Positions 46,029 to 55,339 of a stretch of 64,000 nucleotides of DNA are shown here, in pieces. The notes below the pieces were generated by a model that worked only from the letters and a program-made list of their open reading frames with translations, did no database searches and had not been told where the DNA came from. The stretch's first letter is position 1. Each line of letters begins with the position of its first letter. Source of the DNA: Betaproteobacteria bacterium (GTDB taxonomy: Bacteria; Pseudomonadota; Gammaproteobacteria; Burkholderiales; SG8-39); the NCBI GenBank assembly GCA_016713125.1, contig JADJPT010000002.1:1-64000 (forward strand), in the 5' to 3' direction. A program made the translations under genes and the position numbers.

Positions 46029-46630
46029 TCCGAGGGGGGGGGGCGGAGGGGATCGAGGCCGAATTTCGTCAACAGTTCGCTGACCGCGATCAATGGCAGG
46101 CCTATCAGAGCCGTCGGATCCTCACATTCGATGCGTTCCATCAGTACTACGCCCAGTCCTTCCGATTTGGCACTTCCGGCGCAATCGTAAGGTTGCTCCA
46201 GGCGCAGGTATCGCTCGATGCGTTCCTCGCTCAATGTCCGGAATGCCACCCTGCAGGGGATCAGGCGGGATTCGAGCTGTCCGGAAGCCGTATCCAGCAC
46301 GCTGACGGCGGTGTCGAAAACTGCCGTCCGTCCCGAAACGTGGCGGAGTTGTTCGACAGCCGTCGCGTGGTTCCCGGGTTTGTCCAGCCTTCGACCTTCG
46401 CAGGAGGCCACTTGGTCCGAGCCGATGATCAGGGTCCCCGGGCGGCGCCCGGATACGGCGAGCGCCTTGGCAGCCGAGAGGCGCAGGGCGGTCTGTACGA
46501 AAGTTTCACCCGAGAGGGGACTCTCGTCGGTCTCAGGACGTTCGCACTCGAACGGAATGCGCAACCGCTCGAGCAATTGCCGACGGTAGGCCGAAGTGGA
46601 AGCGAGTATGAGGCGTATCTGACGTGACAT
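46004..46630 (-). CDS. Maf-family nucleoside triphosphate pyrophosphatase (YceF-like)
   Basis: A 208-residue Maf protein with the N-terminal LILASTSAYRRQLLERL, ETFVQTALRLSAAKALAV and the catalytic IIGSDQV loop. The YceF subgroup hydrolyses modified nucleotides such as 7-methyl-GTP. The C-terminus carries an extra tail (RPPPSDQRNPAGE) created by a G10 tract at 46034-46043, which could be a slippage or error site. Confidence 0.9.
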   Translation of the reverse strand: MSRQIRLILASTSAYRRQLLERLRIPFECERPETDESPLSGETFVQTALRLSAAKALAVSGRRPGTLIIGSDQVASCEGRRLDKPGNHATAVEQLRHVSGRTAVFDTAVSVLDTASGQLESRLIPCRVAFRTLSEERIERYLRLEQPYDCAGSAKSEGLGVVLMERIECEDPTALIGLPLIAVSELLTKFGLDPLRPPPSDQRNPAGE

Positions 46631-46639
46631 GACTTTGTT

Positions 46640-46668
46640 TTGACAAGGTTTTTCTTGGATGATATCAT
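46640..46668 (+). promoter_or_regulatory. Sigma-70-type promoter before yceD-rpmF-plsX-fab
   Basis: TTGACA (46640-46645), a 17-base spacer and TATCAT (46663-46668). Transcription would begin near 46674-46676, only 2-4 bases before the yceD ATG (46678), so the mRNA may be almost leaderless. The promoter sits in the 47-base spacer to the divergent maf gene. Confidence 0.75.
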
Positions 46669-46677
46669 TGACGGTTT

Positions 46678-47202
46678 ATGCATCGCGCTTCGCCGCACCC
46701 AATTCACATCGATGGTTTCCGTTTCGCTCAGTCCTGCGGTCGGATCGAGGGGGAAGTGCGGCTGGTGGATCTGCCGCGTCTTCAGGATGTGCTCAGCAGC
46801 CCTGCGGGGTCGTTGCGCTACAAATTGGACGGGACGCAAGATGACATGGGCAGGCTTGCGTTGCGCATCAGGGCTGAGGGCAGCTTCGGCCTGACCTGCC
46901 AACGTTGCCTGGGACCACTTGAGTTCCCGGTCCGGCTCGACAGTCTGCTGGTTTTGGCGCGCAGCGAGCGGGAGATTGAAAGAGGATCGGACGATCCGGA
47001 AGGACCCGATCGACTAGTGGCGAACGAAGCGATGCCGGTGCTTGAAATGCTGGAAGATGAGTTGCTGCTCGCGATCCCTTATGTCCCCAGACACGAGGCG
47101 TGCACGAGCGAAGTGGCTGAGCCGGGGGCGTCTGTGCCCTCCGCTTTTCAAGGTTTGCGCGGCCTGCTGGGTGGATCCGGCGGGAGCGCCAAGAGTAAAT
47201 GA
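46678..47202 (+). CDS. YceD/DUF177 protein
   Basis: A 174-residue protein with the DUF177 layout: IDGFRFAQSCGRIEGEVRLV at the start, LTCQRCLGPLEFPV with two cysteines, and DELLLAIPYVPRHEACTSE. YceD proteins are linked with 23S rRNA maturation and ribosome assembly and nearly always precede rpmF, as here. Confidence 0.88.
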   Translation: MHRASPHPIHIDGFRFAQSCGRIEGEVRLVDLPRLQDVLSSPAGSLRYKLDGTQDDMGRLALRIRAEGSFGLTCQRCLGPLEFPVRLDSLLVLARSEREIERGSDDPEGPDRLVANEAMPVLEMLEDELLLAIPYVPRHEACTSEVAEPGASVPSAFQGLRGLLGGSGGSAKSK

Positions 47203-47215
47203 GAGGAGTTTCACC

Positions 47216-47395
47216 ATGGCTGTTCAGCAGAACAAGAAATCCCCTTCCAAGCGCGGCATGCATCGTGCGCACGACTTCCTGACCAATCCGCCGCTCGCGG
47301 TGGAACCGACCACCGGTGAAGTGCATCTGCGCCATCACATCAGCCCGACCGGCTTCTATCGCGGCAAGAAAGTCGTCAAGGTCAAGGGCGACTGA
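47216..47395 (+). CDS. rpmF: 50S ribosomal protein L32
   Basis: A 59-residue basic protein, MAVQQNKKSPSKRGMHRAHD with HLRHHISPTGFYRGKKVV at the end, the normal length. The start follows GAGAGGAG. It is between yceD and plsX, the usual bacterial arrangement. Confidence 0.97.
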   Translation: MAVQQNKKSPSKRGMHRAHDFLTNPPLAVEPTTGEVHLRHHISPTGFYRGKKVVKVKGD

Positions 47396-47454
47396 TAGCG
47401 GTCTGCCTGCCGACCATCGCGCCCGTGTGTCGGTGCGTTGGTCTGCCGTCCGGC

Positions 47455-48474
47455 ATGGAAATCACTGTTGCCGTCGATTGCATGGGGGGCGACCACGGCC
47501 CCCATGTGACGGTGCCCGCCGCCCTCGAGCTCCAGGCGACCGACCCGTCGGTGCGGTTGGTGTTGGTCGGGCTGCGAGACGCCATCGAACCCGAACTGCG
47601 CGCCCGCGGCGCGTCGGAGAGCGCTCGTTTGAGCGTAAGGCATGCGTCCGAGGTCGTAGGCATGGACGAATCGCCTGCTATTGCTCTGCGCTCAAAGAAG
47701 GATTCTTCGATGCGCGTCGCCATCGATCTGGTGAAGAGCGGTGAGGCGCATGCCTGCGTCAGCGCCGGCAATACCGGCGCGCTGATGGCGATATCCCGCT
47801 TCGTACTGAAAACACTGCCCGGCATCGATCGGCCGGCGATCTGTACCGTGCTGCCGACGATGAAGGGACGCGCCTACGTTCTCGACCTGGGCGCCAACGT
47901 CGATTGCACCCCCGAGCATTTGCTACAGTTCGGCATCATGGGAGCAAGCCTGGCTGGTGCTGTCGAGCACCTCGAGCGCCCTAGCGTGGGATTGCTGAAC
48001 ATAGGCTCCGAGGAGATCAAGGGCAACGAAGTGGTCAAGCGCGCCGCAGAATTGTTGCGCGATAGTGGCTTGAACTTTGCGGGCAATGTCGAGGGGGACG
48101 ATATCTACAAGGGAACCACCGACGTGGTGGTCTGTGATGGATTCGTCGGCAATGTGGCACTGAAGACTTCAGAAGGACTGGCGCAGATGATTTCAGCGTT
48201 CCTGCGCGAAGAATTCACGCGCAGCCCGCTCACACGTCTGTGCGCGCTCGCCGCCACGCCGGTGCTCAGCTCCTTCAAGAAGCGCATGGATCACAGGCGA
48301 TATAATGGCGCCAGCCTGCTCGGGCTTAGGGGGATCGTCGTGAAGAGTCACGGATCGGCTGATGCTTTTGCGTTCGGGCAAGCGCTGCATCGTGCCGTCG
48401 AAGAGGTCGGTAACGGGGTATTGCAGCGCATCGCGCAGCGCATGGGGCAGCTGCAAACTCCGACTGAAGGTTGA
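47455..48474 (+). CDS. plsX: Phosphate acyltransferase PlsX
   Basis: A 339-residue enzyme making acyl-phosphate from acyl-ACP for membrane lipid synthesis. Motifs: ITVAVDCMGGDHGPHVTV, SAGNTGALMA, LDLGANVDCTPEHLLQFG and VCDGFVGNVALKTSEG. The ATG at 47455 gives the family start; a longer reading from about 47425 has no match. It is followed directly by fabH. Confidence 0.96.
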   Translation: MEITVAVDCMGGDHGPHVTVPAALELQATDPSVRLVLVGLRDAIEPELRARGASESARLSVRHASEVVGMDESPAIALRSKKDSSMRVAIDLVKSGEAHACVSAGNTGALMAISRFVLKTLPGIDRPAICTVLPTMKGRAYVLDLGANVDCTPEHLLQFGIMGASLAGAVEHLERPSVGLLNIGSEEIKGNEVVKRAAELLRDSGLNFAGNVEGDDIYKGTTDVVVCDGFVGNVALKTSEGLAQMISAFLREEFTRSPLTRLCALAATPVLSSFKKRMDHRRYNGASLLGLRGIVVKSHGSADAFAFGQALHRAVEEVGNGVLQRIAQRMGQLQTPTEG

Positions 48475-49434
48475 ATGATCTATTCCCGTATTGCCGGTAC
48501 AGGCAGTTACCTGCCTGCGAGGATCGTCACCAACGACGAACTCGCCTCCCGGCTGGACACCAGCGATCAGTGGGTGCGCGAACGAACCGGGATCGCGCAG
48601 CGGCATATCGCAGACGACTCACAGGCTTGCAGTGATCTGGCCCTCGAGGCGAGCCGCCGTGCGATGGAGGCCGCAGGCGTTTCGGCGGCCGAACTCGATC
48701 TGATCGTCGTCGCCACTTCGACGCCGGACTTCATCTTTCCGAGCACTGCCTGCATCCTGCAGGCAAAGCTCGGTGCGAAGAACGGCGCGGCGTTCGATAT
48801 TCAGGCGGTTTGCAGTGGTTTCGTCTATGCGCTGGCGACGGCAGACAAGTTCATTCGCTCCGGGCAATACAGGTGCGCATTGGTAGTCGGATCGGAAGTC
48901 TTTTCGCGAATCCTGGACTGGAATGATCGCGGCACCTGCGTTCTGTTCGGCGACGGTGCCGGCGCGGTGGTGTTGCGTGCGGGCGATGCGCCCGGAATAC
49001 ATTCAAGCATACTGCGCGCCGACGGCAGCTACGCGGACATTCTTTCGGTTCCGGGCAATGTGAGCCATGGCAAAATCACAGGCTCACCTTTCCTGCAGAT
49101 GGTCGGCAACCAGGTCTTCAAGTTCGCCGTGAAAGTGCTCGACGAGGTCGCACGGGAAGCATTGTCCGCGGCCGGTGCGGAAATCTCCGATATCGACTGG
49201 TTGATACCTCATCAGGCTAATGTGCGCATACTTGAGGCCACGTCCAAGAAACTGGGAATTCCGGCGGAAAAGGTCGTGCTTACGGTCGACCATCATGGCA
49301 ACACATCGGCTGCCTCGGTGCCGCTGGCATTGGATGAGTACGTCCGGGCCGGAAAGATCAAACCGGGGCATCGCCTTCTCATGGAAGGGGTGGGCGGAGG
49401 TTTTACGTGGGGCGCGGTCTACGCGACCCTGTGA
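48475..49434 (+). CDS. fabH: 3-oxoacyl-ACP synthase III
   Basis: A 319-residue initiating condensing enzyme. Catalytic Cys113 lies in QAVCSGFVYAL, His246 in IPHQANVRI and Asn276 in HHGNTSAASV. It joins acetyl-CoA to malonyl-ACP. The ATG directly follows the plsX stop. Confidence 0.97.
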   Translation: MIYSRIAGTGSYLPARIVTNDELASRLDTSDQWVRERTGIAQRHIADDSQACSDLALEASRRAMEAAGVSAAELDLIVVATSTPDFIFPSTACILQAKLGAKNGAAFDIQAVCSGFVYALATADKFIRSGQYRCALVVGSEVFSRILDWNDRGTCVLFGDGAGAVVLRAGDAPGIHSSILRADGSYADILSVPGNVSHGKITGSPFLQMVGNQVFKFAVKVLDEVAREALSAAGAEISDIDWLIPHQANVRILEATSKKLGIPAEKVVLTVDHHGNTSAASVPLALDEYVRAGKIKPGHRLLMEGVGGGFTWGAVYATL

Positions 49435-49452
49435 CAGGAACTAAGGCGCAAT

Positions 49453-50388
49453 ATGAAGCTGGCAATGGTGTTTCCCGGTCAGGGATCGCAATCCGTAGGC
49501 ATGCTCACGGCCTATGCCGGCCTACCCGGGGTCGAGGGCGTACGCGCGCAGGCCGCTGCGGCGCTGGGAGCCGAGTTTTTGACCTTGCTGGATGAGGGGC
49601 CGGGCGAGGCGCTGAACCTGACGGTGAACACGCAGCCCGCCATGGTCACCGCGGGATACGCAGCGTACCGAGCCTGGATCGAACTTGGTGGTCCCGCGCC
49701 GGTCGTGGTCGCCGGGCACAGTCTCGGCGAGTACACTGCGCTGGTCGCCTCGGGTGCCCTGAGTTTTGCCGATTGCCTTCCACTGGTGCGTCATCGCGCA
49801 CAGGCGATGCAGGACGCCGTGCCGGCCGGCCAGGGGGCCATGGCGGCCATCCTAAACCTTGACGACGAAGGCGTTCGCGCAGCGTGCGCCGAGGCGGCCC
49901 AGGGGGATGTGGTGCAGGCTGTCAATTTCAACGCACCCGGGCAGGTTGTGATTGCAGGGAGCAAGGATGCCGTGGCGCGCGCCATGGAGGCGTGCAAGGC
50001 GCGCGGCGCCAAGCGTGCCCTGCCGCTCCCGGTGAGCGCGCCGTTCCACTCAAGCTTGATGCAACCGGCCGCCGAGAAACTACGTGCCTACCTGAATGGG
50101 GTTGCGGTCGCCACACCGCGTGCTGAAGTCCTGAACAATGTCGACGTGCAGGTGCAGACGGCAGCCGAGGACATCAAGGATGCCCTGGTGCGCCAGGCCG
50201 CATCGCCGGTTCGTTGGGTGGAAACGATACAACGCATGTCTCAGATGGGCGTCACGCATGTGCTGGAATGCGGCCCCGGAAAGGTGCTTGCCGGATTGAC
50301 CAAGCGCATCGACGGGAGCCTGCAGGGCTATGCACTGGCCGATCGCGACTCCCTCGAACATGCGTTGGCGGCGATCAGGGGGGCATGA
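49453..50388 (+). CDS. fabD: Malonyl-CoA:ACP transacylase
   Basis: A 311-residue enzyme with the FPGQGSQSVGM start, nucleophile Ser90 in AGHSLGEYTA and PVSAPFHSSLM with the catalytic His. It loads malonate onto ACP. The stop overlaps the fabG start (ATGA). Confidence 0.96.
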   Translation: MKLAMVFPGQGSQSVGMLTAYAGLPGVEGVRAQAAAALGAEFLTLLDEGPGEALNLTVNTQPAMVTAGYAAYRAWIELGGPAPVVVAGHSLGEYTALVASGALSFADCLPLVRHRAQAMQDAVPAGQGAMAAILNLDDEGVRAACAEAAQGDVVQAVNFNAPGQVVIAGSKDAVARAMEACKARGAKRALPLPVSAPFHSSLMQPAAEKLRAYLNGVAVATPRAEVLNNVDVQVQTAAEDIKDALVRQAASPVRWVETIQRMSQMGVTHVLECGPGKVLAGLTKRIDGSLQGYALADRDSLEHALAAIRGA

Positions 50389-51133
50389 TGACGCTGGACG
50401 GAAAGATTGCTCTGGTGACGGGGGCTTCGCGCGGCATAGGCAAGGCGATCGCGATGTCGCTGGTCGAAGCAGGTGCTACCGTGATTGGAACGGCGACTTC
50501 CGAGGCTGGCGCTCAGGGAATCTCCGGGTTCGTTGCGGCCGCAGGTGGGAAGGGCGCCGGCCGAATTCTCGACGTGCGCGACCCGGCGCAATGCGATTCG
50601 ATCGTCGAATCGATAGCCACGGAATTCGGTGATATCGCGATCCTGGTGAATAACGCTGCGATCGTGCGCGACAACCTGGCCGTGCGCATGAAAGACGGCG
50701 AGTGGGATGAAGTCATCGAAACCAACCTGCGTTCAGTATTCAGGCTTTCGCGCGGTGTGTTGCGCGGGATGATGAAGGCACGCTGGGGTCGAATCATAAA
50801 TATTACCTCGGTCGTCGGAGCTGCCGGTAATCCGGGGCAGATGAATTACGCCGCCGCAAAGGCCGGCATCGTGGGTATGGGAAAGTCGCTCGCCCGTGAG
50901 ATCGGCAGCGCCGCAACATCACGGTGAATTGCGTGGCGCCCGGTTTCATCGACACCGACATGACGCGTGCATTGTCCGATGTTCAGCGCAGCGCGCTGCT
51001 CGGCCAGATTCCGCTCGGCCGCCTGGGTTCACCGGAAGATATCGCTGCGGCGGTCGCCTTTCTGGCATCGCCCTCTGCGGGATACGTTACAGGCACGGTT
51101 CTGCATGTAAACGGTGGCATGTACATGGCTTGA
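50385..51133 (+). CDS. fabG: 3-oxoacyl-ACP reductase (frameshifted)
   Basis: About 249 residues of an NADPH-dependent SDR enzyme: GKIALVTGASRGIGKAIA, LVNNAAIVRDNLAVRM, Ser/Tyr/Lys from ITSVVGAAGNPGQMNYAAAKAG. Near 50910-50915 the frame breaks (REIGSAATSR); after one restored base it continues as RNITVNCVAPGFIDTDM to the normal end HVNGGMYMA. FabG is normally needed for fatty acid elongation, which argues for an indel error. Confidence 0.93.
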
Positions 51134-51219
51134 GACCTTGCGAAGCGGATTAGGACGGGTAGCCGCCTTTTGGTAAAATGGAAGTCTTATGCTTGGCCCA
51201 AACAGGGAAGGAGATCGAA

Positions 51220-51459
51220 ATGGACAATATCGAACAACGCGTTAAGAAAATCATCGCCGAACAGCTCGGTGTCAACGAGGCGGAAATCAAGAACGAGTCG
51301 TCCTTCGTCGATGACCTCGGCGCCGACTCTCTGGATACCGTCGAGCTGGTGATGGCACTGGAAGAGGAGTTCGAGACCGAGATTCCCGACGAAGAAGCCG
51401 AGAAGATCACCACCGTGCAGCAGGCGATTGATTTCGTCTCTGCGCGCAAGAAGGCCTGA
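51220..51459 (+). CDS. acpP: Acyl carrier protein
   Basis: A 79-residue acidic protein with the phosphopantetheine site DDLGADSLDTVELVMAL (Ser37). The ATG at 51220 follows GGAAGGAG. A TAAAAT box (51172-51177) upstream could be its own promoter's -10 element. It sits between fabG and fabF as usual. Confidence 0.97.
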   Translation: MDNIEQRVKKIIAEQLGVNEAEIKNESSFVDDLGADSLDTVELVMALEEEFETEIPDEEAEKITTVQQAIDFVSARKKA

Positions 51460-51486
51460 CCCCAAGAACCAGACCCCGGAGCCAGC

Positions 51487-52718
51487 TTGAGCCGCCGCAG
51501 AGTCGTCGTCACCGGCTTGGGCACCGTATGCCCGGTCGGCAATACCGTAGAAGAGGCGTGGGAAACCTCGTTGCCGGCAAGTCCGGCATCGGGCCCATCA
51601 CGCACTTTGACGCATCCCTGTTCGCCTGCCGAATAGCGGGCGAGGTGAAGGGGTTTGACGTTACCGCCTACCTGTCGGCCAAGGAGGCGCGTCATATGGA
51701 TTCGTTCATCCACTTCGGCCTTGCCGCCGGAGTGCAGGCGTGGCGCGACTGCGGTCTGACGGTCACCGAGGAGAACGCCGAGCGTATCGGCGTGAACATC
51801 GGTTCCGGCATCGGCGGCCTGCCGATGATCGAGGCCACCCACGGCGAACTGACGGCCAAGGGTCCGAGACGCGTATCGCCCTTTTTTGTGCCCGCCTCGA
51901 TCATCAACATGATATCGGGTCACATGTCCATAATGTTCGGCATGAAGGGGCCGAATATCGCAATGGTCACGGCGTGCACGACTGGATTGCATGCGATCGG
52001 TCAGTCGGCTCGCATCATCGAGTACGGCGACGCCGACGTAATGGTTGCCGGTGGTTCCGAGGCGACCATTTCACCCCTGGGCGTGGGCGGCTTTGCGGCG
52101 GCCCGGGCCGTGTCGACCCGCAACGACGATCCGGCCACGGCCAGTCGACCCTGGGACAAGGACAGGGACGGATTCGTGCTTGGCGAAGGCTCAGGGGTAA
52201 TGGTACTGGAGGAGTACGAGCACGCTCGTGCCCGAGGCGCTCGTATTTACTGCGAACTTTCCGGTTTCGGCATGAGCGCGGATGCCTATCACATGACCGC
52301 GCCGAACGTGGATGGCCCGCGGCGCTGCATGGTTTCCGCCCTGAAGAACGCGGGGATTGGTGCCGACCAGGTGCAGTACCTGAACGCGCACGGAACCTCC
52401 ACGCCGCTCGGCGACAAGAACGAGACCGACGCGATCAAGGCGGCATTCGGCGAGCACGCCCACAAGCTGGTGGTCAATTCCACCAAATCGATGACCGGAC
52501 ACCTGCTGGGGGGGGCCGGCGGGATCGAGTCCGTTTTCACGGTTCTGGCGGTGCACAAGCAGATTTCTCCGCCCACGATCAACATATTCAATCAGGATCC
52601 GGAGTGCGATCTTGACTACTGCGCCAACACCGCGCGAGACCTCAGGATCGATGTGGCCGTCAAGAACAACTTCGGCTTTGGCGGCACGAACGGCACCCTG
52701 GTCTTTACCCGCCTTTGA
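51487..52718 (+). CDS. fabF: 3-oxoacyl-ACP synthase II (frameshifted near the N-terminus)
   Basis: About 410 residues. The start is TTG at 51487 after CGGAG, giving SRRRVVVTGLGTVCPVGN. One A seems lost in the AAA near 51566: EEAWETSLP should be EEAWENLVAGKSGIGPITHF. The rest is intact, with catalytic Cys in VTACTTGLHA, His in NAHGTSTPLGD and His in TKSMTGHLLGGAGG. It elongates acyl-ACP chains. Confidence 0.94.
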
Positions 52719-53161
52719 GCGGCCACGCCAGTCTCAGTCTCAAGCCCCGCGCGCCTCTCTCGCTGTCGTTGATCGTCGGAGCGTTGCATGCGTTCGCCGC
52801 CGTGGCGATACTCCTGTCGGTGCCGGCGTCCTGGAGCTGGCTGGCGATGCTGCCGGTACTGGTTTCCAGCGTAGCCATGTTCACTCGTGAGAGGCCCGGT
52901 ACGTTGGCGTTCGGGGCGGATGGGGCGCTGTGGCTCGAGTTCCCCCGACGGGGGCTGGCGGGTACGGTCGGTGCCCGACGGTACGTGTCCCGCTACCTTG
53001 TGATCCTGCCCTGGCGGCACCCGGCCGGGCATTGCCTGCATCTGGTGCTGGTGCCGGATATGTTCGAGCCCGATGCCTTTCGCAGGATCCGGCTGTGGGC
53101 CTTGTGGGGGCGGGTCGGGAATGCCGCTCCTGAGCCGGCCGTAGACTTCGGCGCGAACTAA
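52715..53161 (+). CDS. Small membrane protein, YgfX/CptA-like
   Basis: A 148-residue protein starting at TTG 52715 over the fabF stop (TTGA). Two hydrophobic helices (about residues 18-36 and 40-55) are followed by a soluble part with RERPGTLAFGADGALWLEFP and DMFEPDAFRRIRLW, a pattern like YgfX proteins. These often sit just before rpoE in betaproteobacteria. Function is uncertain. Confidence 0.7.
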   Translation: MSGHASLSLKPRAPLSLSLIVGALHAFAAVAILLSVPASWSWLAMLPVLVSSVAMFTRERPGTLAFGADGALWLEFPRRGLAGTVGARRYVSRYLVILPWRHPAGHCLHLVLVPDMFEPDAFRRIRLWALWGRVGNAAPEPAVDFGAN

Positions 53162-53229
53162 ATGCGCGGATACTGGTCTGTGATGATGAGAGATGCCGCG
53201 GCGGCGGACGCCGGGCAGGGAGCGCGCAC

Positions 53230-53835
53230 GTGAGCGCCTCCGATCGTGAACTCGACCAGCAGTTGGTCGAGCGGGCGCAGCGGGGAGACAAGCGCGCGTT
53301 TGAGTTGCTGGTTCTCAAGTACCAGCGCAAGCTCGCCCGCCTGTTGTCGCGCTTTGTCCGGGACGCGGCGGAAGTGGAGGATGTGACCCAAGAGGCGTTC
53401 ATCAAGGCGTATCGGGCGCTGCCCAGCTTCAGGGGAGACAGCGCCTTCTACACCTGGCTCTACAGGATAGGCATCAACACTGCGAAGAACTACCTGATGG
53501 CACAGGGCCGCCGGGCGCCAACCTCGACCGAAGTCGAGGCGGAGGATGCCGAAGGCCTGGAGGACGGAGAATTGCTGCGGGACATCAATACTCCCGAGAG
53601 CATGTTGCTGACCAAGGAGATCGGCGAGACAGTGAACGCAACGATGGACGCCTTGCCCGAGGAGTTGCGCACGGCTATCCAGTTGCGGGAGATCGAAGGC
53701 ATGAGTTACGAGGATATCGCGAAGATCATGGATTGCCCGATCGGGACAGTTCGCTCCAGGATTTTCCGGGCGCGGGAGGCGATCGCGACGCAGTTGCGGC
53801 CATTGCTCGACACGAGCAAGGACAAGAGGTGGTGA
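53230..53835 (+). CDS. rpoE: RNA polymerase sigma factor RpoE
   Basis: A 201-residue extracytoplasmic-function sigma factor. Region 2 has FELLVLKYQRKLARLLSRF and DVTQEAFIKAYRALPSFRG; region 4 has ELRTAIQLREIEGMSYEDIA and GTVRSRIFRAREAI. It starts at GTG 53230. It directs the envelope-stress response and is followed by rseA-rseB-mucD, its control genes. Confidence 0.95.
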   Translation: MSASDRELDQQLVERAQRGDKRAFELLVLKYQRKLARLLSRFVRDAAEVEDVTQEAFIKAYRALPSFRGDSAFYTWLYRIGINTAKNYLMAQGRRAPTSTEVEAEDAEGLEDGELLRDINTPESMLLTKEIGETVNATMDALPEELRTAIQLREIEGMSYEDIAKIMDCPIGTVRSRIFRAREAIATQLRPLLDTSKDKRW

Positions 53836-53839
53836 AACC

Positions 53840-54352
53840 ATGAAAGAGAACGTATCGGCGCTGATGGACGGTGAACTCGACGAACGTGAGCTCGCAGAGG
53901 CCCTGCGTGCGTTGCATCAGAGCGAGGATGCAGTTGGTGCCTGGCGCGACTATCACCTGATCAGCGATACCCTTCAGGACACCGCGCCCCTGTCGGCCGG
54001 ATTCTCGGCGCGTTTCGCGGCGCGTCTGTCCGCCGAGCCCACCGTGCTTGCTCCGCAGCGCCCGGCGCGAGTAGCCGAACGCCAACGCTGGATGTCTCTT
54101 TCCGCCGCGGCGAGCTTCGCCGCAGTTGCGCTCGTGGGATGGTTGGCATTTGCACCGCAGCAGAACGGCACGGTTGGCGCGCCGGTGGCGCAGGCTCCCG
54201 TCGTCGTGCAGACGGTCGCGAACGAGCAGGCTCCGTTGCCGAGTGCGGCCAACGATTACCTGCTGGCCCATCAGGCTTACTCACCGCGCAGCAATCTCCA
54301 GGGCGTCGCACCCTATGTGCGCACCGTGTCCGAGAGTGGCCGGCCGCGATGA
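53840..54352 (+). CDS. rseA: Anti-sigma-E factor RseA
   Basis: A 170-residue inner-membrane protein. The cytoplasmic N-terminus ENVSALMDGELDERELAEAL and VGAWRDYHLISDTLQD binds RpoE; one helix (about residues 88-106) and a periplasmic tail follow. Cleavage of RseA in the envelope-stress pathway would free RpoE. Confidence 0.92.
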   Translation: MKENVSALMDGELDERELAEALRALHQSEDAVGAWRDYHLISDTLQDTAPLSAGFSARFAARLSAEPTVLAPQRPARVAERQRWMSLSAAASFAAVALVGWLAFAPQQNGTVGAPVAQAPVVVQTVANEQAPLPSAANDYLLAHQAYSPRSNLQGVAPYVRTVSESGRPR

Positions 54353-55326
54353 GGGTTCTGGCCGTCCTGCTGCTGTCGCTGTGCGGAGCCGCCCAGGCGC
54401 AGGCTCCGGCACAGGCACACGCGCACGACGCGGCGGGGTGGCTCAAGCGCGTTTACGCCGCCACCCAGAAGCTCAGCTACAGCGGCACCTTCGTCTATCG
54501 ACAAGGTGATCGCAGCGAAAGCTCACGGGTCACGCGACTGGTCGATGCCAGCGGCGACACCGAGAAGCTGGAATCCCTGGACGGCGAGCCGCGGGAGATC
54601 GTGCGCAAGGGCGACGAGGTGAAGTGTTACCTGCCCGACAGCATGACCGTAAAAGTCGACCGGCGCACCGATCGGCGCAGTTTCCCTTCCCTGCTGCCGG
54701 CGCAGGTTTCGGGGCTAGCGGAAAACTACACGCTGTCCAAGGGCGAGACGGCGCGCATCGCCGGCTACGATTGCCAAGCCATCGTCCTGACTCCCAAGGA
54801 CGAACTGCGCTATGGCTACAAGTTGTGGGTCGATGTTGCCACGGCGATGCCCTTGAAGGCGAGGATATTCAACGAGAAAGGCGAAGCCGTGGAGGAATTC
54901 ACCTTCACGCAATTGACGATCGGTGGCCAGATCGACCGTGAGAAACTCAAGCCGAAACGCTACGCGAAGGCCAAGGAATGGCGCGTTGAGGATGCGGCCG
55001 TGGCGCCTGTGAACGTGGCCGAGGCGGGCTGGATACTGAAGCCGGACCTTCCGGGATTCCACAAAGTCGTCGAGGTGCGTCGCAAGTTGCGCGAATCGCG
55101 ACCGGTGTCGCAGATCGTCTATTCGGACGGACTTGCCGCCGTGTCAGTCTTCATAGAATCGATGGAAGGCCGCAGCGAACCGGTGCGCGCGGGAATGTCC
55201 AGCATGGGAGCGATCAATATCTATACCCGCGAGGTGGCCAATCACGTGGTGACCGTCGTGGGCGAGGCGCCTGCGGCCAGCGTGCGCCGGATAGGCAACA
55301 CGGTGGAATACCGCCGCCCGCAGTAA
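54349..55326 (+). CDS. rseB: RseB/MucB sigma-E regulatory protein
   Basis: A 325-residue periplasmic protein with a signal peptide (residues 1-18) and the MucB core AAGWLKRVYAATQKLSYSGT, FVYRQGDRSESSRVTRLVD and DELRYGYKLWVDVATAMPL. It shields RseA from proteolysis and senses lipid or LPS signals. It overlaps the rseA stop (ATGA). Confidence 0.94.
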   Translation: MRVLAVLLLSLCGAAQAQAPAQAHAHDAAGWLKRVYAATQKLSYSGTFVYRQGDRSESSRVTRLVDASGDTEKLESLDGEPREIVRKGDEVKCYLPDSMTVKVDRRTDRRSFPSLLPAQVSGLAENYTLSKGETARIAGYDCQAIVLTPKDELRYGYKLWVDVATAMPLKARIFNEKGEAVEEFTFTQLTIGGQIDREKLKPKRYAKAKEWRVEDAAVAPVNVAEAGWILKPDLPGFHKVVEVRRKLRESRPVSQIVYSDGLAAVSVFIESMEGRSEPVRAGMSSMGAINIYTREVANHVVTVVGEAPAASVRRIGNTVEYRRPQ

Positions 55327-55339
55327 ATAAAGGCTGCAA

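Noticed and set aside
51130..51180. A strong promoter for acpP.
   Set aside because: TAAAAT is a fair -10 box but no convincing -35 element is seen at proper spacing; mentioned only in the acpP entry.
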